A stretch of 64,000 nucleotides of DNA from Butyrivibrio sp. (GTDB lineage: Bacteria; Bacillota; Clostridia; Lachnospirales; Lachnospiraceae), in assembly GCA_015056575.1 (NCBI GenBank), contig SVGA01000012.1:38687-102686 (forward strand). Reading direction: 5' to 3'. The stretch's first letter is position 1. Each line of letters begins with the position of its first letter. The notes beneath the pieces are model-generated. The model was not told the DNA's origin. It worked only from the letters and a program-made list of their open reading frames with translations, and searched no databases. Positions 55,219 to 63,793 of the stretch are shown one piece after another. The translations under genes were made by a program, and so were the position numbers.

Positions 55219-56409
55219 TTAACCCTCGCTCTTATAACAATGATAAAATGTGCTATCCATATCTACAGTAACAGAGCCATCTTTCAGCAGCACAGTTTCA
55301 AAGTATTTTTTTATAACATCCCTGTTTTCCTCAAGATATTTTACCCCTTCGGGGTATTTCATTTGCACTCTGTCAAAAAGAGCATCTGTGCTATCGAATA
55401 CTAATGGTCCCGGAAGCGCTATCTTTTCTACTCTATCGAAGTTCTCTGATAAAAGCGCTTCAAACTCAACATCCATCTGCCTTCTTTCTTGTCTCTTTTT
55501 AAGGGCAAAAGAAATATCCAATCCGGCTTCGGTTAAGCACGTTTCCCAGAAATCATATTCTTTTACAGCTTCACCATAATGATTAACAGAAAACATGCCT
55601 CCGGGTGCAAGCACCTGCGCCACATTTTGGATAAAATATACATCATCATGCAGGTAAGATAAAAGATAATGCGCAATAATCTTAGAATACTTTTTCTCTC
55701 TTATCTTTTCCCAAGTCTCATCTTTTTCGAGATTACTGAAAAATACCTTAATATCAGAACCTTCAGGAAGCGTCACACGGTTCTCTTCAAGATAATCGTA
55801 GAGATCATCAGCCCAGTTCCCGTGGATATCGTAGCCTTCCACATTGAAGTTCTCAGGAATACGTTCCCAGTTCTTTCTCCATAAAAGGCCGTAGCTGCAA
55901 CCAAGGTCAAGAACAGTATCATTTTCTTCAAATGATAAAGAATTAAAAATCTTTTCATACCACTCAATTCCGTCTGCAGCATGTTCCGCAGCATACCATC
56001 TGCGCTCATCCGCCCCCTGACTCATTTCCATTTTCCTTATAATGTCTGCAATATCGTCCCAGTCAGGATTTTCATCAAACCTTGCAATCGCTGATTCTAT
56101 GCACTTTGCAGCCTTTTGAAGCTCATATATTTTCTGATTCATCATTTCAAGCTGTTTCTCGAGGATTTCTCTTATAGAACTCTGTTCATCATTTTCAAGA
56201 CTGCTCTTAATCTCTTCAAGACTAAATCCAATATGCTTGAGCGCAATAATCTTTTCAAGAATTATCAGTGAGCTTTTGTCATAGAGTTTGTAATTGCCTT
56301 CAGAAAGCCCAACAGGCTTAAGCAGCCCTTTTTCATCATATATACGAAGCGCCTTTGTTGATACTCCTGCCTGCTTTGCAATTTCTCCGGATGTCATTTT
56401 TTCTTTCAC
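55219..56409 (-). CDS. MerR-type regulator fused to a SAM methyltransferase
   Basis: Residues 1-75 form a MerR DNA-binding domain (MTSGEIAKQAGVSTKALRIY, then GNYKLYDKSSL); 75-115 is the dimerising coiled coil. From about 160 a class I methyltransferase begins: DTVLDLGCSYGLL (motif I), IIAHYLLSYLHDD and LAPGGMFSVNHYG. Fused MerR-methyltransferases are known in Firmicutes; the methyltransferase may sense or modify a toxic ligand. GTG 56409 is preceded by AAAGGAGGG. A CTTAC/GTAAG dyad at 56488-56503 could be its operator. Confidence 0.9.
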   Translation of the reverse strand: MKEKMTSGEIAKQAGVSTKALRIYDEKGLLKPVGLSEGNYKLYDKSSLIILEKIIALKHIGFSLEEIKSSLENDEQSSIREILEKQLEMMNQKIYELQKAAKCIESAIARFDENPDWDDIADIIRKMEMSQGADERRWYAAEHAADGIEWYEKIFNSLSFEENDTVLDLGCSYGLLWRKNWERIPENFNVEGYDIHGNWADDLYDYLEENRVTLPEGSDIKVFFSNLEKDETWEKIREKKYSKIIAHYLLSYLHDDVYFIQNVAQVLAPGGMFSVNHYGEAVKEYDFWETCLTEAGLDISFALKKRQERRQMDVEFEALLSENFDRVEKIALPGPLVFDSTDALFDRVQMKYPEGVKYLEENRDVIKKYFETVLLKDGSVTVDMDSTFYHCYKSEG

Positions 56410-56487
56410 ACTGATGCCCTCCTTTTAGGTAAATACATTTTTTGTGGACTAAGTAAAACACTTGATTCGCGCGCATTTCATCCTGTG

Positions 56488-56503
56488 CTTACTTAATGGT
56501 AAG
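56488..56503. promoter_or_regulatory. Dyad upstream of the MerR-methyltransferase gene
   Basis: CTTAC-TTAATG-GTAAG, with the minus-strand GGGGCAGCCC next to it, lies 79 bases before the GTG start. It may be the MerR-type binding site for autoregulation; symmetry is short. Confidence 0.3.
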
Positions 56504-56522
56504 GGCTGCCCCAAGGGCAAGG

Positions 56523-57002
56523 TCAATACTTTTTTATAATCTTCCAAGCACTCAGAAGCTTTTCCATACTCCAGGCTGCATTAGCGGGACTTGTCGATGG
56601 AAGACATATCGCAGGCCTTTTGATAACAGGCTCTGTATATTTCTCATAATACTTAAGTGCCGTTTTGCCGTTGACATATATTGCCTTGATATCCGCGGTG
56701 TTTAAGATAAGGCTTAAGTCGTTCGGCACTACATTTGTGATGCTGGAGTCCGACGATCCTACAATATCGCAGGATTGTATCACATCCCATACTGCAATTC
56801 TGTTCCTTATCAAAAGAGCTTTCTTCTCCTCAATTGTCCTTGGCTCTTCCTCTTCAAACACTCCGGAAACCACCTTCCAAAATCTATTCTGCTTGTGCCC
56901 GTAAAAGAAGCCCTCTTCTCTGGATTTAACAGAGGGAAAGCTCCCTAGAATAAGTATTTTTGAATTTTTATCATATATTGGTTCAATTGGATGTATAACC
57001 AT
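56523..57002 (-). CDS. DNA-deoxyinosine/uracil glycosylase (UDG superfamily)
   Basis: The 159-residue protein has UDG-superfamily marks: KILILGSFPSVKSREEGFFYGHKQNRFW (motif 1 with conserved GSFPS), AVWDVIQSCDIVGSSDSSI and a C-terminal LPSTSPANA motif. This is the family 6-type hypoxanthine/uracil glycosylase, which removes deaminated bases from DNA. ATG 57002 has AGGGGAG upstream; the longer frame from 57068 runs through a terminator and is unlikely. It is monocistronic between two terminators or AT-rich gaps. Confidence 0.88.
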   Translation of the reverse strand: MVIHPIEPIYDKNSKILILGSFPSVKSREEGFFYGHKQNRFWKVVSGVFEEEEPRTIEEKKALLIRNRIAVWDVIQSCDIVGSSDSSITNVVPNDLSLILNTADIKAIYVNGKTALKYYEKYTEPVIKRPAICLPSTSPANAAWSMEKLLSAWKIIKKY

Positions 57003-57062
57003 AATTAAGTCTCCCCTTTCACCATCCAACATATATGCACACTCTTTTATAGTACAAGATGG

Positions 57063-57093
57063 CAACAAAAAAGAGAAGCATCACTACTTCTCT
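57063..57093 (-). terminator. Intrinsic terminator after the ABC operon
   Basis: On the minus strand AGAGAAG/CTTCTCT with an 8-base loop, followed by TTTTTTG. It ends the five-gene ECF/ABC operon and whatever RNA lies at 57095-57255. Confidence 0.85.
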
Positions 57094-57094
57094 A

Positions 57095-57255
57095 ACTTTT
57101 GAGGCGTCTTGGATCCCGCATGGATTACACGCTGCACTAAACTCGAAGGGACCTCGTTAAGTGCACGTGTATGGTTCGCACTAGCTTCGATAATACCTCA
57201 GCAAGTGCTCTACTCAAGGAGCCTTGCGACGCGCAGCTAGTCCTTTAGGGCGGAC
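57095..57255 (-). other. GC-rich structured segment before the terminator, possible ncRNA or mobile-element end
   Basis: The segment holds several nested complementary pairs: TACACG/CGTGTA around GCACTtaa/ttaAGTGC with inner CTCGAAGG/ACCTCG, CAAGG-AGC-CTTG, ACTAGC/GCTAGT, and GGCGTC/GACGCG near the two ends. It contains no coding frame and differs sharply from its AT-rich neighbours. The next element on the minus strand is an intrinsic terminator, the normal end of a small RNA. I cannot match it to a known RNA class. Confidence 0.45.
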
Positions 57256-58410
57256 TCACCTTCTTGAATTATTCTTCCAACAGTATCTCCTTCGAAAGAT
57301 CCTGGCAGTTATGATAACCAAAAGCAATCCACATAGCGAATATAATAACGGTCCTGTCTGAAATGATATCAAATTTGTTCCACACAGTTTAGTTAAGCGC
57401 ATATCAGGGACATTGGAATTTAGCAATACAGAAATTGGAGTCAGATAGCGTATTTGGCTCAACACACGCATATGTGTTGGTACGCTTCCAAAAAGATCAC
57501 ATAATATAAGAGCAAAAACCGTTCCCGCAGCTGCCATAGATCTGTCAAACAACAGTGAGAGCATCATTACCAGGAGTCCTGTAAGTATACAACCAAGTAA
57601 ATACACCACTGTATGCAAAAGCAGCATCTTCCATGCCTTAACAGGCATCACCGAGAAAGGCATGACCATATACCATGGTGCATCAAGGCCATGAATTCCG
57701 CCGAATATAGCAACTGGAATATGAGTCATGAGAAGCATCATAATTCCTATAGCAAGCGAGAATGTGCATCCGGCTATCAGTTTCGTAGCAACCGCATATT
57801 TATGGCCACATTTGCTGGAATAGATAAGCGAATCGGTTTTATCTTCACTTTCCCCTGCAAAGCTTCCGGATAAAAACACAGCTATCAGCAAACAGGTTAT
57901 AGTCATGGTAAACTGATAGGTGTCTCGGAGATTCTGAACATCAGTTGTGCTGCGGTAGATAAACGGTTTCGGATTGCTTTCTTCCATTTCATCCCAATAT
58001 TCCCGCTCTTCTCTCGTCAGATAGAATGCATCAGCAAACTCATCTATAACTCGTTTTCTAGTCTCATAAAATGTATCTTCTGTCCATTCCTCCTGTTCCT
58101 CTGAACTATGAAAAATAGACTGTGACTCATTATATCTAAATACTTTCCTTGCATATAGTGTCGCAAAATACCATAACCCTGATTCTTCCTGATCAAAAGC
58201 CTCTCTCATCTCTGTAAAGAAATTCTCATCCATTATCCTTCCATCAAGGGACTGTTCTGCCTTCCAGGATTGCTGCTCGGATGGATCTGAAAAATAGCGT
58301 TGCGCAGAGACAATGAACAGGAACGCTGCTATGGCTAATAAAATCAGCAGCTTTATTCTATGAGAAAAAATCTTTTTGAATTCATATCTGTATAATGTCC
58401 AAAACAGCAT
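57256..58410 (-). CDS. ABC transporter permease 2
   Basis: The 384-residue protein has an N-terminal cytoplasmic start (YRYEFKKIFSHRIKLL), a helix at about 18-36, a large outer loop and five more helices after residue 170. This is the ABC-2 permease pattern of multisubunit bacitracin/lantibiotic-type exporters. It resembles the neighbouring permease at 58440 in layout, so they likely form a heterodimer. AAGGAATG precedes ATG 58410, 29 bases after the other permease. Confidence 0.88.
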   Translation of the reverse strand: MLFWTLYRYEFKKIFSHRIKLLILLAIAAFLFIVSAQRYFSDPSEQQSWKAEQSLDGRIMDENFFTEMREAFDQEESGLWYFATLYARKVFRYNESQSIFHSSEEQEEWTEDTFYETRKRVIDEFADAFYLTREEREYWDEMEESNPKPFIYRSTTDVQNLRDTYQFTMTITCLLIAVFLSGSFAGESEDKTDSLIYSSKCGHKYAVATKLIAGCTFSLAIGIMMLLMTHIPVAIFGGIHGLDAPWYMVMPFSVMPVKAWKMLLLHTVVYLLGCILTGLLVMMLSLLFDRSMAAAGTVFALILCDLFGSVPTHMRVLSQIRYLTPISVLLNSNVPDMRLTKLCGTNLISFQTGPLLYSLCGLLLVIITARIFRRRYCWKNNSRR

Positions 58411-58439
58411 CTTTCATTCCTTCCGGTATTAGTCTGTTT

Positions 58440-59570
58440 CTATCTTCCTGTAACCTGAAATCTGTCGTAAGCAACCTTTCCAATAACTATCAAAATAATC
58501 GCTATAAAAACATATATGATAGGAGCAGCCACATATGTTGTAACATAATGCCCTCCAAGGCCTACCAACCTGTACTTCATCAGTGTCCATATACTTATCT
58601 GATTTGATGGGAGCATATCTTTTATTTGTGCCAATACTCGGTATCTTGGTGGAATTAGTTCCAACTGACCGAAAATAAACAATCCCACCATGATACCCAT
58701 TACTGCAAGGCTGTTCTTTACTACCTCTGATATTGCCATTGCAAATGCGGCAAAAAGAATAGCTGCGCTGATCATAACGATCATTTGCACGATAATAAAT
58801 TGCCCCATAGTGAATGAATAGGCTGACAAAGGAATCTCCATCTGAACAATAGCATTAAGGCCATTAATCCCGTATAGAACAGCAATCAGACCAGCCAAAA
58901 GAGCCGCCGATAAAATTGAGCATCCAATTACAACAGATAATCCAGCCGCTATTTTTAAAAGATATGTCTCCTTCCGCCCATTTCTGCAACTGATCACTAT
59001 CTGATCTGTACGCTGACGATGCTCTATCGTAAAAACTGTAGACAGGCATAACGCCGAAATAAGCATTATACACATAAGTGTCAGTGACATTCCCTGAGCA
59101 AAATTTATGGTCCCCTGACAATAACGATATGTAAAAGGTGTATCTATTTTTGCATTCTCATTTTGCCACCACACTATCTCTTCATCAGCCAGCCTTTCCT
59201 CTTTCATAAGGTCCAAAATGACTGCTTCCCGCTCCCTGTAAAGCTCATCTGCTGAATACTCCCGTATGCGTGCATTATCAGGTATGATACCATTTTCAAT
59301 CTCTGCCACCTTTTCGTATTGAAAGTTATCAGCTGTCCATACTGTTCCGTTATCTATAAGCTTTGGATACATCTCCTGAAGCAGAGCATCGTCAATAACT
59401 GCTCCCTCCAATACCTTCTGGCCCTCTTCCATCTCTTTTGACATATATAATTTCGGAATCAAAGCTTCAATCAGTATAAAGAGCACCGTCACTATAAGCA
59501 TTGCGACAGTAAGACGGTTCTTCATGATCTTCTTTATCTCAAATCTATAAATTTCCCCATAGTTTTTCAT
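58440..59570 (-). CDS. ABC transporter permease 1
   Basis: The protein of 376 residues has the same layout as its neighbour: YRFEIKKIMKNRLTVAMLIV, first helix, outer loop with many acidic residues, then five or six helices. Its ATG at 59570 overlaps the ATPase stop by one base (TGATG), which couples their translation. An in-frame GTG one codon earlier is possible. The likely role is export of an antimicrobial or lipid-like compound together with the other subunits. Confidence 0.88.
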   Translation of the reverse strand: MKNYGEIYRFEIKKIMKNRLTVAMLIVTVLFILIEALIPKLYMSKEMEEGQKVLEGAVIDDALLQEMYPKLIDNGTVWTADNFQYEKVAEIENGIIPDNARIREYSADELYREREAVILDLMKEERLADEEIVWWQNENAKIDTPFTYRYCQGTINFAQGMSLTLMCIMLISALCLSTVFTIEHRQRTDQIVISCRNGRKETYLLKIAAGLSVVIGCSILSAALLAGLIAVLYGINGLNAIVQMEIPLSAYSFTMGQFIIVQMIVMISAAILFAAFAMAISEVVKNSLAVMGIMVGLFIFGQLELIPPRYRVLAQIKDMLPSNQISIWTLMKYRLVGLGGHYVTTYVAAPIIYVFIAIILIVIGKVAYDRFQVTGR

Positions 59571-60259
59571 CACTCAAACTCCTCCATGTAGAACTTCTCG
59601 AGATCACCCTGTTCATTGTCCCAAGCTCCTTCATAGATGATCTGCCCGTCGCGCATCATGAGAAGACTCTTTGCTATGCTGTCAATATCAGAAACTATAT
59701 GAGTTGAGAAAAGAACTATCGTATTTTCCCCAATCTCGGCAATGAGGTTTCTGAATCGCACTCGTTCTTTCGGATCCAGTCCTGCTGTTGGCTCATCAAG
59801 TATAAGAATCTTAGGATCATTTACAATAGCCTGTGCAATTCCAACCCTCTGCTTCATGCCGCCGGAAAAGGTTTTGATTTTTTTATTTGCAACATCGGAT
59901 AACCCCACAACTTCCAAAAGCTCATCAGTCTTTCTTTTGGCGTGTCTCTTTTCAAGCCCCTTTAGTGCCGCTATATACTGGATAAATTCTTTGGCAGTAA
60001 ACTCAGGGTAATAACCAAAATCCTGTGGGAGATATCCAAGAAGCGACCTGTATTCTTCTGTCTGAACCGCAATTCCGTCCGCTGTAATCTCTCCGCTTGT
60101 TGGCGCAAGGATTCCGGTCATCATTCTCATCAGAGTTGTCTTTCCCGCACCGTTAGCACCAAGAAGTCCTGTGACACCTTCTGATAAGGTAAAAGAAACA
60201 CGGTCCACCGCAATTTTGTTTTTATACTGTTTACTTAACCTGTCTACTGATAATCTCAT
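59570..60259 (-). CDS. ABC transporter ATPase
   Basis: The ATPase has 229 residues: Walker A GANGAGKT (34-41), Q-loop in YLPQDFGYYPEFT, signature FSGGMKQRVGIAQAI, Walker B ILILDEPTAGLD and switch His in LFSTHIVSDID. It powers the two permeases downstream. Its start overlaps the preceding stop by 4 bases (ATGA). A fragment of a closely related ATPase is present at 53878-53970. Alternative start at 60277 has no support. Confidence 0.96.
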   Translation of the reverse strand: MRLSVDRLSKQYKNKIAVDRVSFTLSEGVTGLLGANGAGKTTLMRMMTGILAPTSGEITADGIAVQTEEYRSLLGYLPQDFGYYPEFTAKEFIQYIAALKGLEKRHAKRKTDELLEVVGLSDVANKKIKTFSGGMKQRVGIAQAIVNDPKILILDEPTAGLDPKERVRFRNLIAEIGENTIVLFSTHIVSDIDSIAKSLLMMRDGQIIYEGAWDNEQGDLEKFYMEEFE

Positions 60260-60969
60260 GCCAGCTCCTCCACACACTCAATTGTTCTCCATTGTTCAAA
60301 TACTGTTATCACCGCCAGTACAAGTACTATTAATACTCCCCAGTTCTTTACCATTTCCATATAGCCGTTTACCAAAGCCATGTCATAATCTCTGATCCAT
60401 ACCATTAAGGCTGTGATGAGCATTGCTATTGCCAGTGTTCCATATTCAAGCCTTCTTCCCCATATGCTACGCTCAATCTGTAAGCTAATGGTCATTGTCA
60501 CGAGATACGGAATCAGCATATGCATTGCTGTCACAAGCATTTCACCACCAAACGCCATCACCAGAATCGGGGATGTAATCGCAATCATGAATAAAAAAGC
60601 TAATCCAAGAATCAGCATCCTCGCAAAGATCACGCTCCTTAATGAAAACCGTGTGACCATTTCCAGCTCAGACATTCCATATTTCCTGGTTCTGTTGTTT
60701 TCGAGTACTGAAACAGCCGCCAGAAATGGCATTATTACAGGAATCAGTTCTCCTGTTTCTTCACGGTGCATACAGGAACCCAATATAGCAAGTGCTATAA
60801 TCACTACAGTCATAATCCACACTGACACCCGTATGTATCTTACCTGCTGAAACAGCATTTCTATCATGCCCACTTCTCTTGGTCTTAAGTTTTTCAAAAA
60901 TACATGCTTATTCTTTGGCTCTGGAGCATCAAACGCCATGTTTAACGCATCTTTCAATTCATTTTTCAT
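60256..60969 (-). CDS. Membrane protein of the ECF/ABC operon
   Basis: The 237-residue protein starts with about 40 cytoplasmic residues (LKDALNMAFDAPEPKNKHVF) and has six hydrophobic helices from residue 47 on. The family regularly sits between an ECF sigma factor and ABC genes in Clostridia and may act as anti-sigma factor or transporter subunit. ATG 60969 lies within the last codons of the sigma gene (10-base overlap), and the ATPase start overlaps its stop. The longer frame to 61011 is unlikely. Confidence 0.8.
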   Translation of the reverse strand: MKNELKDALNMAFDAPEPKNKHVFLKNLRPREVGMIEMLFQQVRYIRVSVWIMTVVIIALAILGSCMHREETGELIPVIMPFLAAVSVLENNRTRKYGMSELEMVTRFSLRSVIFARMLILGLAFLFMIAITSPILVMAFGGEMLVTAMHMLIPYLVTMTISLQIERSIWGRRLEYGTLAIAMLITALMVWIRDYDMALVNGYMEMVKNWGVLIVLVLAVITVFEQWRTIECVEELA

Positions 60970-61417
60970 AATCGCTCGCCTCCAAACTATCTCGAAGCTT
61001 ATCCTCAGCACTTTTCAGCCGCCTGTATAAGGCAAATCTTGAAATTCCCAACGTCTTACTGATAGTGCCAACTGATTCATTATTGACATGTCGTAGCAAT
61101 AATATCTCCTGATCCGCCACAGGGAGTTTTGATACCGCATCCCTTATTGACATTTGTTCCTCCAGTGAGTCTCCTTGCGCGGATGCTATATGCTCATAAT
61201 CTTCTGAAAGATAATCAGGCTTCACCCGCCTGAACTCATCTATGCACAGGTTCCTGGCAATGGTGTAGAGATACTTCATCTCGTAATCGTGTATATTGCC
61301 TTTCTGACTGATAAATCGAAGGAAAGTTTCCTGGGTGATATCTTCAGCTACTGTCTGGTCCTTTATCCTGAAATAGACATACCGGTATATTTTGTCGTAA
61401 GCATTTTCTAAGTCCAT
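60959..61417 (-). CDS. ECF-type RNA polymerase sigma factor
   Basis: The protein of 152 residues has sigma region 2 (AYDKIYRYVYFRIKDQTVAEDITQ, LYTIARNLCIDEFRR) and region 4 (LPVADQEILLLRHVNNESVG, TISKTLGISRFALYRRLKSAED). It probably directs transcription of its own operon in response to an envelope signal sensed by the next gene. ATG 61417 has AAGG close upstream and GGGAGG further; the in-frame TTG 61432 directly abuts GGGAGG and cannot use it. It opens the five-gene operon. Confidence 0.93.
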   Translation of the reverse strand: MDLENAYDKIYRYVYFRIKDQTVAEDITQETFLRFISQKGNIHDYEMKYLYTIARNLCIDEFRRVKPDYLSEDYEHIASAQGDSLEEQMSIRDAVSKLPVADQEILLLRHVNNESVGTISKTLGISRFALYRRLKSAEDKLRDSLEASDYEK

Positions 61418-61513
61418 GGATACCTTTTTCAACCTCCCTTCATAATGATTAACGGATGAGCCATGTAAAATGTGCGGAGAATAACAAAAAATATAGATTA
61501 ATTTTCTACATGA

Positions 61514-61550
61514 AATAGACCCTCAGAATAGCATTATTTCTGAAGGTCCA
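61514..61550 (-). terminator. Weak hairpin after the HAD gene
   Basis: On the minus strand GGACCTTCAGAA pairs with TTCTGAGGGTC with a small bulge; the tail TATTTCATG is only partly U-rich. It lies between the HAD gene and the ECF operon. Confidence 0.4.
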
Positions 61551-61664
61551 CCTTATACTTCCTGATACCGCCTAAAACTTTTCAATGAATCGCGAGTGAA
61601 GTTATAGTTGTCAACCAGTTTATTTACCAAATAATAATCCTTCATTGCAAAATCCATTAAGATT

Positions 61665-62293
61665 TCATGACGATCCTAACAGCTCTATTATCGCGTTCAG
61701 ATCATCCACCTCAAAATCTGCCTGTTCCTCTTCGCCAAGAGCATCCCAGTATTTCCACATCCCTTGCTTCACACGAACAGTCTTCATACCTATTTTCTTA
61801 GCAGGTATTATGTCATTATCAACCCTATCTCCGATCATGACAGCATTCTCAGGCTTACAACTAGCTCTTGATAAGCAAGTTCAAATATTCTCCTGTCCGG
61901 CTTCTCTAATCCTTCTTCTGCAGAAGCAATGACAATATCTATGAACTTTAAAACACCATGCTTTTCTAATCTGGCTGCTGTTCCCGGAAGCTGATTAGCA
62001 ATGACTCCAATTTTATATTCCTTACTCAATCGCTCAAGGCACTCATATGACTCCGGAAACAATTCCTCATCTTCACTTCTCCAGCGAGGTCTTTCTATTC
62101 CGTATTCCTGAATCAGCACTCGTTCTCCCTTTTTCTTTTCCTTATAAAGCTGAGTAACCTTATTCTGTATCGCATCAAAAGGTTCATTAACAGCATCAGC
62201 AATTTCGTGTAGTCTATGTAAAAATGGCTTTTCCTCACTTACCAAAGTTGAGCCAACATCAAAAAAGAGCCATTCTATGTTATCCAGCTTCAT
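61665..62293 (-). pseudogene. HAD-family hydrolase, frameshifted
   Basis: The first 140 codons read a HAD phosphatase (IEWLFFDVGSTLVSEEKPFL with the DxG/S start, later GVIANQLPGTAARLEKHG and EKPDRRIFELAYQ). The frame then breaks. In the next frame it resumes exactly as ASCKPENAVMIGDRVDNDII, the fourth HAD motif, and continues GMKTVRVKQGMWKYWDALGE to a normal stop at 61665. A single-base loss near 61870 in CAAGAGC explains it. It is either an inactivated gene or a sequencing error. Its start overlaps the isochorismatase gene by 4 bases. Confidence 0.85.
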
Positions 62294-62820
62294 CGCAAAT
62301 CCTCTATCATCTTAATTGCTTCATCAACAGAGATGCAGCTTGCAAATCTTTCCGGCCACATCATATCGTTATAATACTTGTAAGTAGTTTCTCTATCCAT
62401 GTAATCACTGTCGAAAGTAGAATTGGTACCTTTCGGAACTATTACCTTGTATCCCCTTTCAAAAGCCGATTTCACAGAGGCATCAATACAAAAGTTCGTC
62501 TGCAATCCGACTATCATCAAGTCTTTTTCTTTGGATTCTCTGAGATAATTTGCAAGATCATTATTGCCAAAGCAGCTGTTTATCGTCTTTATGAAAATCT
62601 TCTCATTTTCTTTTGGAGCCACCTGATCAGCTATCTCAAAATCCTTGTCACCAAAAGAAAAGCCAGTTCCAGGGCCATCATCATGCTGAACATAAATAAT
62701 CTCAACATTATTCTTCCTTGCAGCATCAATAATACTTGTCACATTCTTTATGAATCCGTCAAAATCATATAGTCTTTCATCGGTGATTCCTTTTTGTACA
62801 TCTATAACAATAAGCTTCAT
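62290..62820 (-). CDS. Isochorismatase-family cysteine hydrolase
   Basis: The 176-residue protein has the family's catalytic triad: Asp7 (LIVIDVQKG), Lys78 (FIKTINSCFG) and Cys111 (LQTNFCIDASVKSAFERGYKV). It splits small amide or ester compounds such as nicotinamide or pyrazinamide-like molecules. Its stop overlaps the HAD gene start by 4 bases (ATGA), so they are made together. GGAGGGTG precedes ATG 62820. Confidence 0.92.
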   Translation of the reverse strand: MKLIVIDVQKGITDERLYDFDGFIKNVTSIIDAARKNNVEIIYVQHDDGPGTGFSFGDKDFEIADQVAPKENEKIFIKTINSCFGNNDLANYLRESKEKDLMIVGLQTNFCIDASVKSAFERGYKVIVPKGTNSTFDSDYMDRETTYKYYNDMMWPERFASCISVDEAIKMIEDLR

Positions 62821-62904
62821 CGAACACCCTCCAACAAAAACATATTTTTAATATAACAGAAAAGAGCCATTAGATATGTTTAAGACAGTATTTTTACCAC
62901 TTAT

Positions 62905-63046
62905 TATAAGTATAGCACTCTATTCCTAAGCAGAGCTTAGGGAGTGCCCACTCGCCGTGGGGGGCGTCTCCGACGGTTCTCAATGTGGCGTTACACTCCC
63001 CAGGCGAATCCTCCCCTTTGTTTATACGCTCCGCTAGGTTTTACAT
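62905..63046. other. GC-rich structured segment upstream of two divergent genes
   Basis: CCTAAGC-AGA-GCTTAGG (62932-62941 on) forms a perfect hairpin flanked by ACTC/GAGT. GCCCAC/GTGGGG and GGGAGTG/CACTCCC follow with further GC-rich pairs to about 63020. No coding frame fits. The sharp base shift from its neighbours suggests a structured RNA leader or the relic of a mobile element end; I cannot name it. Confidence 0.4.
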
Positions 63047-63112
63047 TGCTAATTTTTCAGAAGCGTTGTTTAATATTGGTATATGCAATTGTTATACTTG
63101 GAGGAAGGTATT

Positions 63113-63421
63113 ATGACTGAGGATAAAATCATCAATTTCCCTATAACGACACCTGAGCAGTATAAGGCGTACCTCAAGGCAGAGGAAACGACCATGATGA
63201 AAATAGCCGGTAAGATGGGGTATATATACGGGACTTTATATGCTTTTTTTGACTGTCTGAAGATTGAATCAGGAGTATCTAAAAGACACTTTATCAGGCA
63301 TAAGAAACGTAAGAATTTCCATGTAGTGGATGAATATTATGGCAGAGATTCTTCCTTTGCAAAACATATTCTTAACCGTATTCGTATTTGCTCTCTCGAG
63401 AAGAACAGTCGGCGGGATTGA
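63113..63421 (+). CDS. Hypothetical protein, 102 residues
   Basis: ATG 63113 is preceded by GGAGGAAGG at ideal distance; the earlier ATG at 63083 lacks a site. The polar, basic protein contains TTPEQYKAYLKAEETTMMKI and ends in a basic tail. It has no membrane helix. I do not recognise a family. It lies between a structured GC-rich segment and an integrase remnant, so it may be cargo of an old mobile element. Confidence 0.65.
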   Translation: MTEDKIINFPITTPEQYKAYLKAEETTMMKIAGKMGYIYGTLYAFFDCLKIESGVSKRHFIRHKKRKNFHVVDEYYGRDSSFAKHILNRIRICSLEKNSRRD

Positions 63422-63451
63422 TTTATAATTTTTAATAACATCACCGCCGAC
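63408..63451. repeat. Inverted repeat at the 3' end of the 63113 gene
   Basis: GTCGGCGG (63408-63415) and CCGCCGAC (63444-63451) are perfectly complementary with a 28-base AT-rich loop; GAACA/TGTTC extends the arms imperfectly. No U-tract follows, so it may be an element end or a protein site. Confidence 0.45.
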
Positions 63452-63540
63452 AGATTGTTCTCATTTCATTCTAATTTTGGTATCAGTCTTTAAACTATCC
63501 AAAGCATTAAACTTGTCAAAATCTTTATTAATATTTTTAT

Positions 63541-63713
63541 TTATTGATAATAACGGGGATTCTTCCCGTAATATTCAATAAATGGTTTTATCTTATTCTG
63601 TATGATGATATAGATTCTTCACTCAGATTCTTTACTTTACAGCGACGAATAAACATATCAAACGCCGTTTTTAATGTTTGTTCTTCTGTTTTCATGGTTA
63701 TTTTCTTGCTCAT
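63541..63713 (-). pseudogene. Tyrosine-recombinase (integrase) remnant
   Basis: From ATG 63713 (AGGAGGTG upstream) the frame encodes a core-binding-domain start: EEQTLKTAFDMFIRRCKVKN then LSEESISSYR, and stops at 63588. In a shifted frame it goes on as KIKPFIEYYGKNPRYYQ to a stop at 63541. No catalytic domain follows. The gene points away from the tRNA-Leu gene 80 bases off, the usual place of an integrase at a tRNA attachment site, so this marks a decayed integrated element. Confidence 0.7.
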
Positions 63714-63751
63714 GGGACACCTCCTTAAAGTGCTATAAATCCCGTGAGTAC

Positions 63752-63787
63752 AAAAAAGGGCTTTACCTACAAGAAGTAGATAAAGCC
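63752..63787 (-). terminator. Terminator of tRNA-Leu
   Basis: On the minus strand GGCTTTATCTAC-TTCTT-GTAGGTAAAGCCC forms a 12-bp stem with one mismatch, followed by TTTTTTG. Confidence 0.85.
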
Positions 63788-63793
63788 AATAAC

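Noticed and set aside
61645..61932. 95-codon plus-strand frame
   Set aside because: It lies opposite the second half of the frameshifted HAD gene, whose motifs are unmistakable.
63738..63750. AATCCCGTGAGTA near the tRNA as a possible attachment-site repeat
   Set aside because: It resembles the tRNA-Leu anticodon-arm sequence but in the opposite orientation, so it is not a direct repeat expected of att sites.
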